Positions 4,688 to 9,527 of a stretch of 9,527 bases of DNA are shown in pieces. Location of the stretch: NCBI GenBank assembly GCA_945902735.1, contig CAMDNF010000096.1:1-9527 (forward strand). Direction: 5' to 3'. How positions within the stretch are numbered: position 1 is the first letter of the stretch; each line of letters opens with the position of its first letter. The position numbers and the translations under genes are program-made. This stretch comes from SHWC01 sp945902735 (GTDB lineage Bacteria; Pseudomonadota; Alphaproteobacteria; UBA828). The notes beneath the pieces are model-generated. The model had not been told where the DNA came from and made no database searches. It worked only from the letters and a program-made list of their open reading frames with translations.

Positions 4688-6916
4688 CTAGCTGAATTTG
4701 TTGGAGCGCGGGAAGCCCTTGGGCGGCAGACGGCCTTTGGCCCCGCGCTCGCCAATCCAATCCGCCAGATTCTTCTCGGTACGCAGGCCTGTGGCCGTCA
4801 CCCAGCTCAGGCCTTGCTTCAATGTAAACACCCGAACGTCCTCCAGCGTGCCGTCCTTATAGCGCTGCAAGATGACGCCCCGCCCGCGGGTCATTTCGGG
4901 CAATTCTTCGGCCTTGAAAATGGCGAGTTTCCGGCTGGTTCCGATCACCGCCACATGGTCGCCCTCGGCCTCGACACAGGAAGCTGCCTCGGCCCCATCG
5001 CCCACATTGAGGACCTGTTTGCCGGTGCGGGTTTGCGCCAGCACATCATCCTCTTTCACGAAGAAGCCGCGCCCATCGCTTGACGCCACGAGCAAGCGAC
5101 GGCCGGGCCTGTGCACGAAGAGCCCGACAATTTCCTGATCATTGCCGAGTTCAACCATGAGCCTGACCGGCTCGCCGAAGCCGCGCCCACCCGGAAGCTT
5201 ATCGGCACCCAGCGTATAGAAGCGACCGTTGGTGGCGAACAAGACGAGTTTGTCCGTCGTCTCGGCATGAATCCGAAAACGTTCCTGATCGCCTTCCTTG
5301 TATTTGACCTCGGTCTCAGGCCCGACATGGCCTTTGAGCGCGCGGACCCAACCCTTGTCCGAACAGATCACGGTGATCGGCTCGCGCTCGATCAAGGCCT
5401 CGACCGGCATGTCGACCGGATCGGGTGCCGTGCCGATTTCCGTGCGGCGCGCCCCTAGCGCCGTCTTCGCGCCATAAATGTGGAGCAGCCCATCAAGCTC
5501 CTTGCCGAGCGCCGATTTTTGGCGCGCTTGGCTGCGCAGCAGCGCTTCGAGATCGGTCTTTTCCTTACTCAGCGCATCGTGCTCTTTCCTGATCTCAATC
5601 TCTTCGAGCTTTCGAAGGGCCCGCAGGCGCATATTCAGAATCGCTTCAGCCTGTACGTCGGTGATCTTGAACCGCTTGATCAAGACCGCCTTCGGTTCCT
5701 CTTCGCGCCGGATGATTCTGATCACCTCATCGAGATTTAGATAGGCGATCAGGTAGCCGCCAAGTACTTCGAGCCGGTTGGTAATGACACCGATGCGATG
5801 TTTGGAGCGCCGCTTCAAGACATCGAGGCGGTGATCGAGATAGGCCTCGAGCACCTGCTTCAAGTTCATCAGGCGCGGCACATTGTCCTTGTCGAGGACG
5901 TTCATATTGAGGCTGACGCGCGTTTCAAGGTCGGTCTGGCGGAACAACGTCTCGATCAACAGATTTGGATCGACCGTGCGGCTCTTCGGCTCGAGCACGA
6001 TGCGCACGACATCGGTCGATTCATCGAGGACCGATTCGAGAAGGGTGATTTTCTTGTTATCGATCAGCTCGGCAATACGCTCGATCAACCGGCCCTTCTG
6101 GACATGATGCGGGATTTCGGTCACGACGAGCTGCCAGGCGCCGCGCGGCAATTCTTCGACCTCATAGCGCGCGCGGAGGCGAAAACTACCGCGCCCCTCG
6201 GCATAAGCGGCGCGGATACTCGCCTTCGGCTCGACCAAAATACCGCCGGTCGGAAAGTCTGGCCCCTTGACGTGCTTGCAAAGATCGGCGACCGAGCTTT
6301 TGGGATCGTCGAGCAGAACTTTTAGCGCGCCAACGAGCTCCGCCACATTATGCGGCGGAATCGAGGTGGCGAGACCGACCGCGATACCGGTCGCGCCATT
6401 GGCGAGCAGGTTCGGGAAATTCGCCGGCATGACGATCGGTTCGCTTTCGCTGCCATCATAGGTGGCGCGAAAATCAACCGCGTCCTCGTCCAGACCTTCC
6501 ATCAGGCGCGCGGCCACATCGGTCAGCCGCGCCTCGGTGTAGCGCATGGCGGCGGCGTTATCGCCATCGATATTGCCGAAATTGCCCTGGCCTTCGATCA
6601 ACGGGTAGCGCAGCGCGAAATCCTGCGCGAGGCGCACCAACGCCTCATAAACTGCCGAATCGCCATGGGGGTGATATTTGCCGATGACATCGCCAACCAC
6701 GCGCGCGCACTTCTTGAACGCGCTGCCAGGGTCAAGCTTGAGCTCGCGCATGGCAAAGATCAGCCGGCGCTGCACCGGTTTCAGGCCATCCCGTACATCG
6801 GGTAGCGAGCGCGACATGATGGTCGAGAGCGCATAGGCGAGATAGCGCTCGCTCAGCGCGTCGGAGAACTCGACGGGCCGCATCTCGTCGGCGGGGGCTG
6901 GGGGGGTAACGCTCAT
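4688..6916 (-). CDS. parC: DNA topoisomerase IV subunit A
   Basis: Breaks and rejoins DNA in the ParC2ParE2 enzyme that decatenates daughter chromosomes. The 742 residues are close to the 752 of E. coli ParC. Seen: the N-terminal breakage-reunion domain opening with YLAYALSTIMSRSLPDVRDG at 25-44; the quinolone-determining region around YHPHGDSAVYEA at 81-92, with Ser87 and Glu91 in the sensitive form; the active-site tyrosine Tyr126 in AAAMRYTEARLT; a long charged helical stretch in the middle (the tower and coiled coil) and a C-terminal beta-pinwheel domain from about residue 490. No QRRGGKG-type GyrA box is visible, and the ParC-like C-terminus argues against GyrA. The ATG at 6916 has no clear Shine-Dalgarno; a second Met at residue 12 is an alternative start. 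It lies 53 bases after recO, a gap in which I see no convincing promoter or terminator. parE is not in the window. Confidence 0.95.
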   Translation of the reverse strand: MSVTPPAPADEMRPVEFSDALSERYLAYALSTIMSRSLPDVRDGLKPVQRRLIFAMRELKLDPGSAFKKCARVVGDVIGKYHPHGDSAVYEALVRLAQDFALRYPLIEGQGNFGNIDGDNAAAMRYTEARLTDVAARLMEGLDEDAVDFRATYDGSESEPIVMPANFPNLLANGATGIAVGLATSIPPHNVAELVGALKVLLDDPKSSVADLCKHVKGPDFPTGGILVEPKASIRAAYAEGRGSFRLRARYEVEELPRGAWQLVVTEIPHHVQKGRLIERIAELIDNKKITLLESVLDESTDVVRIVLEPKSRTVDPNLLIETLFRQTDLETRVSLNMNVLDKDNVPRLMNLKQVLEAYLDHRLDVLKRRSKHRIGVITNRLEVLGGYLIAYLNLDEVIRIIRREEEPKAVLIKRFKITDVQAEAILNMRLRALRKLEEIEIRKEHDALSKEKTDLEALLRSQARQKSALGKELDGLLHIYGAKTALGARRTEIGTAPDPVDMPVEALIEREPITVICSDKGWVRALKGHVGPETEVKYKEGDQERFRIHAETTDKLVLFATNGRFYTLGADKLPGGRGFGEPVRLMVELGNDQEIVGLFVHRPGRRLLVASSDGRGFFVKEDDVLAQTRTGKQVLNVGDGAEAASCVEAEGDHVAVIGTSRKLAIFKAEELPEMTRGRGVILQRYKDGTLEDVRVFTLKQGLSWVTATGLRTEKNLADWIGERGAKGRLPPKGFPRSNKFS

Positions 6917-6969
6917 GATCGGGGCCGATTCGAGGGGAAAACGCTAGCTCTTGTAGGCTTCCGGCGGCC

Positions 6970-7704
6970 TCAGTCAAGCCCTCGTGGGCTTGCCAAGCGG
7001 TCAAGCAATCGCTCGCGAGCCGGCGGCAGGCGCCCACCGGCGCTGGCGAACAGGTGGTTGATCAGGAAATGGCCGGTCAAAGCGAGGCCATTGCGAAGGT
7101 CTGCCGGGGAGGCCTCCGCTCCCTCGGTCAAGAAGCGCGGTAACTTAAAAAGCCGGTCGCGATAGAGCCCGGCCGATTCGGCCGTGACCGCACGACCCGA
7201 GCGCGGCGAAACGAATTCGAGATTGGCGGTCGCGCCACTCACCGCGCAGGCGCTGAGGTCGAGCCCAAAGCCAAGTTCCGTCAGCAACATCACTTCGAAA
7301 CGCACATAGGTCTCGCCCCAATTCGGCGTGCCACCCTCTAGGCGATCGAGCAAATCGATCAGCGCCGCATGAAGCACCGGATAAGGATGGCGCTCCGGCA
7401 GGCCGGCCTCGATCAAGGCACAGGCCGATGAGAGCGCGGCGAGCCGCGCCGGATCATCCATCACGCGCGCCGCGCGCGAGGCGATCAATTCGCACTCGAA
7501 CGTGCCGAGATGTTCATCGAGCCGGGCAAACCAGCGCGCGGTGACTTCATTGCCCGCCATGAAAAGGCCGCGCTGGCGCTTGCTCGCGCCGCCGCGCGCG
7601 AGGCCGGCGTGTCGGCCATGATCGGCGGTCAGAATCGAGACCACCGCGCTGCCCTCGCCGTGCTTTCGCGCGCTCAACACAATGCCGCGGTCGGTCCATT
7701 CCAT
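6970..7704 (-). CDS. recO: DNA repair protein RecO
   Basis: Recombination mediator that, with RecR, loads RecA on SSB-coated single-stranded DNA and anneals strands in the RecFOR pathway. The 244 residues match the family (about 230-260). Seen: the N-terminal OB-fold opening MEWTDRGIVLSARKHGEGSAVVSILT with HGRHAGLARGGASK at 29-42; then the helical domain with RFEVMLLTELGFGLDLSACA at 135-154 and the EFVSPRSGRAV segment at 163-173. In zinc-binding RecO proteins this region has a four-cysteine cluster; here only Cys153 is present, so the zinc site is absent, as in many proteobacteria. The ATG at 7704 has no strong ribosome site; it begins 21 bases after the enoyl-CoA hydratase stop, so coupling is plausible. 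The stop is TGA. In many alphaproteobacteria recO directly follows era; here another gene separates them. Confidence 0.93.
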   Translation of the reverse strand: MEWTDRGIVLSARKHGEGSAVVSILTADHGRHAGLARGGASKRQRGLFMAGNEVTARWFARLDEHLGTFECELIASRAARVMDDPARLAALSSACALIEAGLPERHPYPVLHAALIDLLDRLEGGTPNWGETYVRFEVMLLTELGFGLDLSACAVSGATANLEFVSPRSGRAVTAESAGLYRDRLFKLPRFLTEGAEASPADLRNGLALTGHFLINHLFASAGGRLPPARERLLDRLASPRGLD

Positions 7705-7725
7705 GTTGGCGACGTCGGTTGAATC

Positions 7726-8508
7726 CTACCGCCCCTTGAACTGCGGCGGGCGACGTTCGGCGAACGCGCGCGGGCCCTCGATCGAATCCTCGCTCGCCAT
7801 CACTTTGTTGAACAGCAACTCCTCGATCGCCATGCCGGCCGCGAAATCGCGCCCGAGCCCCTCATAGACCGCCTGTTTGGCGGCGCGCACCGCGAGCGGC
7901 CCGCGTGCCGCGATGCGCCCGGCGAGCTCATGCGCCACGGGCAGAAGCCTAGCCTGCGGCACGACGCGATTGACCAGACCGATGCGCAGCGCCTCGTCGG
8001 CGTCAATCGGGTCGCCGCTCAGAATCATTTCGAGCGCCATGCCGAGCGGCACCGCGCGGGGCAGACGTTGCGTGCCGCCGGCACCCGGGATGATCGCCCA
8101 TTTGACCTCGGCCAGACCAAGCTTGGCATTCGGCGAACAGAGCCGAAGGTCGCAGGCGAGCGCCATTTCAAGACCGCCGGCGAGGCAGTGACCATTGACC
8201 GCCGCGATGATCGGCTTCGCGAGCTGAAGCCCGCGCGCGAGGCCGCCGCCGAATTCCCAAGGCGTGGTGTCGCCGCGCGCGATCGCCGCCCTTTGCGCCG
8301 GAATCAGGCTCTTGAGATCGGCGCCCGCGCAGAACGATTTCTCGCCCGCGCCGGTCAGGATCGCGACGCGCAGCTCCGCCTCGGTGGCGAAACGCTCCCA
8401 AATCGCGCGGAGCTCGGCGTTGTGCTCGATGTCGAGCGCGTTCATGGCCTCGGGGCGGTTGATCGTGACCTGCATGACATGGCCGGTCACGTGGACGTCG
8501 ATCGACAT
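7726..8508 (-). CDS. Enoyl-CoA hydratase/isomerase family protein (crotonase)
   Basis: Crotonase-fold enzyme, probably adding water to an enoyl-CoA; cytoplasmic. The 260 residues are the usual length. Seen: VTINRPEAMNAL at 14-25; the oxyanion-hole motif CAGADL at 60-65; NGHCLAGGLEMALACDLRL at 105-123 with Glu114; and GLAEVKWAIIPGAGGTQRLPR at 131-151 with Glu134. Glu114 and Glu134 align with the two catalytic glutamates of classical enoyl-CoA hydratase, so true hydratase activity is credible. The C-terminus ends in the common PPQFKGR pattern. The start at 8508 has a strong AGGAGG five bases upstream, overlapping the era stop codon. The gene sits between era and recO, an unusual place for a metabolic gene. 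The substrate is not determinable; given the valine genes nearby, methacrylyl-CoA is one speculative candidate, and a carnitinyl-CoA or other hydratase is equally possible. Confidence 0.9.
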   Translation of the reverse strand: MSIDVHVTGHVMQVTINRPEAMNALDIEHNAELRAIWERFATEAELRVAILTGAGEKSFCAGADLKSLIPAQRAAIARGDTTPWEFGGGLARGLQLAKPIIAAVNGHCLAGGLEMALACDLRLCSPNAKLGLAEVKWAIIPGAGGTQRLPRAVPLGMALEMILSGDPIDADEALRIGLVNRVVPQARLLPVAHELAGRIAARGPLAVRAAKQAVYEGLGRDFAAGMAIEELLFNKVMASEDSIEGPRAFAERRPPQFKGR

Positions 8509-8513
8509 GGCGA

Positions 8514-8519
8514 CCTCCT
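8514..8519 (-). promoter_or_regulatory. Consensus Shine-Dalgarno for the enoyl-CoA hydratase, overlapping the era stop codon
   Basis: Minus-strand AGGAGG lies five bases before the ATG at 8508 and shares its first two bases with the era stop TAG (8520-8518), giving the fused sequence TAGGAGG. It is the strongest ribosome site in the minus-strand cluster and implies good translation of the hydratase with possible coupling to era. Confidence 0.8.
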
Positions 8520-9417
8520 AGCGCGGGAAATTCAACCCCATGGCGCGAAAGCGCGCCGGGTCGTCGGCCCAATTCTTGCGCACTTTGACGAAGAGAAACA
8601 AATGGACGCGGCGGCCGAGCAGTCCCTCGAGCTCAAGCCGCGCGGCCTGGCCGATCGCCTTGATGCGGCGCCCGTCTTTACCGAGCACGATCGGCTTCTG
8701 GCTGTCCTTCTGAACGAAAATAGTCGCTTCGATGCGCGCACTGCCATCGGGCTGTTCGGAAAACCGCTCGGTTTCGACCGTCGCGGCATAGGGCAGTTCA
8801 TCGCCGAGCTGGAGGAACAGCTTTTCGCGCACCACTTCGGCGGCCAGGAAGCGCTCGGTGATATCGCTCAGCTGATCTTCGGGATAGAGCCATTCACCCT
8901 CGGGCAGGCGCGCGGCGAGATGGCGGACGAGATCGTCGACGCCGTCGCCCTTGAGCGCCGACACCATGAAAACATCGGTCACGATACCGGTCTGATCGAG
9001 CGTCTTGGCGAGCGGCAGCAGCTTTTCGCGGGCAACCGCGTCGACCTTGTTGATGACGGCGATCGCCCTGCGGCCCGCTTCCTTCAGGCCTGCCACGATC
9101 CGCATCGCGTCGTCGTCGAGGCCGCGCGTCGCGTCGATCAACAGCACGACCAGATCGGCCTCGGTCGCGCCGCTCCAGGCCGCCTCGATCATGGCGCGGT
9201 CGAGCGTACGCTTGGGCGCGAAGATACCTGGCGTGTCGACCAGAACGATTTGCGTGGCGCCCGCCATGCGCACGCCGCGAACGCGCGCGCGCGTGGTCTG
9301 CACCTTGGGCGTGACGATGGCGATTTTGCTGCCGACGACCAGATTGACCAGCGTCGACTTGCCGGCGTTCGGCGCGCCGAGGATGGCGACGAAGCCGGCG
9401 CGCTTCGTCTCAGCCAT
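8518..9417 (-). CDS. era: GTPase Era
   Basis: Essential GTPase that binds the 3' end of 16S rRNA during 30S subunit assembly and couples it to growth. The 299 residues are full length. Seen: G1 GAPNAGKS at 14-21; the G2 threonines in QTTR at 40-43; G3 DTPG at 61-64; G4 NKVD at 123-126; G5 SALKG at 153-157; the linker EDQLSDITERFLAAEVVREK at 180-199; and the C-terminal KH RNA-binding domain with VLGKDGRRIKAIG at 244-256. The ATG at 9417 overlaps the rnc stop by eight bases, so translation is probably coupled to rnc, and no strong ribosome site is seen. The rnc-era pairing is conserved widely and fits joint control of rRNA maturation. Confidence 0.97.
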   Translation of the reverse strand: MAETKRAGFVAILGAPNAGKSTLVNLVVGSKIAIVTPKVQTTRARVRGVRMAGATQIVLVDTPGIFAPKRTLDRAMIEAAWSGATEADLVVLLIDATRGLDDDAMRIVAGLKEAGRRAIAVINKVDAVAREKLLPLAKTLDQTGIVTDVFMVSALKGDGVDDLVRHLAARLPEGEWLYPEDQLSDITERFLAAEVVREKLFLQLGDELPYAATVETERFSEQPDGSARIEATIFVQKDSQKPIVLGKDGRRIKAIGQAARLELEGLLGRRVHLFLFVKVRKNWADDPARFRAMGLNFPR

Positions 9418-9527
9418 GATCGGCCAACGTCACGATATCCAACAGCGCCAACGCCGCGGCCTGCTCGGCTTCACGTTTTGAAGCCCCGGCGGCGCGCATC
9501 GGCGTCAGTCCCTCGATCGTGACCTCG
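9410..9527 (-). CDS. rnc: Ribonuclease III, C-terminal fragment (5' part beyond the window)
   Basis: Only the last 39 residues are visible, ending at TGA (9412-9410). They include VTIEGLTPMRAAGASKREAE and then QAAALALLDIV, the C-terminal strand and helix of a double-stranded RNA-binding domain, with the characteristic Ser-Lys-Arg-x-Ala-Glu-Gln-x-Ala-Ala pattern at the start of the last helix. The position immediately upstream of era, with an 8-base overlap, is the classical place of rnc, whose product cleaves rRNA precursors and other duplex RNAs. The catalytic domain is not visible, so the call rests on the domain end plus gene order. The first base of the fragment (9527) belongs to an incomplete codon. 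Confidence 0.9.
   Translation of the reverse strand, partial: EVTIEGLTPMRAAGASKREAEQAAALALLDIVTLADHG

Noticed and set aside
4582..4755. 58-residue N-terminal extension of BioY
   Set aside because: The extension is basic and unlike BioY, overlaps the parC 3' end, and an ideal ribosome site supports the ATG at 4581.
6918..6929. Inverted repeat ATCGG-GG-CCGAT just before the parC ATG
   Set aside because: The two-base centre cannot form a stable hairpin loop, it has no U-tract, and such GC-rich near-palindromes are common by chance here.
7930..9522. Long plus-strand open frame (530 codons) antisense to era and the enoyl-CoA hydratase
   Set aside because: Its product is a low-complexity mix rich in Arg, His, Asp and Gly with no recognisable motif, while the minus strand encodes two textbook proteins. 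Long antisense frames are expected in GC-rich genes.
1..9527. A novel defence, mobile or secretion system
   Set aside because: Every long frame with coding character is assigned to a known family; no integrase, transposase, repeat array, toxin-antitoxin pair or unexplained gap remains.

Overview
The window is an ordinary, densely coded piece of a GC-rich chromosome, most likely from an alphaproteobacterium (a Rhodospirillales-like lineage is my best guess). The reasons are the rnc-era-(x)-recO-parC gene order, the leucyl/arginyl-tRNA-protein transferase gene close to parC, and the style of the proteins. Ten genes cover nearly everything; no gap exceeds about 110 bases. I see no tRNA, rRNA, CRISPR array, insertion sequence or phage gene.

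Left part, plus strand (1-3078): three tightly packed genes form most of a valine catabolic pathway. They are an isobutyryl-CoA dehydrogenase (its N-terminus lies outside the window), a 3-hydroxyisobutyryl-CoA hydrolase and 3-hydroxyisobutyrate dehydrogenase (mmsB). In order they oxidise isobutyryl-CoA to methacrylyl-CoA, hydrolyse the hydrated product 3-hydroxyisobutyryl-CoA to free 3-hydroxyisobutyrate, and oxidise that to methylmalonate semialdehyde. The hydratase step and methylmalonate-semialdehyde dehydrogenase (mmsA) are not in this run of genes. A crotonase-family enoyl-CoA hydratase elsewhere in the window (7726-8508) could supply the hydratase activity, but that is only an inference.

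Centre (3116-3895, plus): bpt, the N-degron aminoacyl-tRNA-protein transferase, starts 37 bases after mmsB. It appears to have its own extended -10 promoter placed so close to the ATG that the transcript would be leaderless. It converges on bioY at a strong 10-bp hairpin (3902-3925) that should terminate both strands, better on the minus strand.

Right part, minus strand (read from 9527 down to 3949): the C-terminus of rnc (RNase III), era (ribosome-assembly GTPase), an enoyl-CoA hydratase/isomerase, recO (recombination mediator), parC (topoisomerase IV subunit A) and bioY (biotin-uptake S component). rnc and era overlap by 8 bases, and era, the hydratase and recO are spaced 9 and 21 bases apart, so these look co-transcribed. 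bioY is separated from parC by 106 bases containing a small palindrome and a possible promoter, and may be its own unit.

Nothing here looks like an undescribed system. The points most worth a second look are the metabolic gene lodged between era and recO, the probable leaderless promoter of bpt, and a recurring junction design in which a TAG stop codon is fused to the next gene's Shine-Dalgarno sequence.
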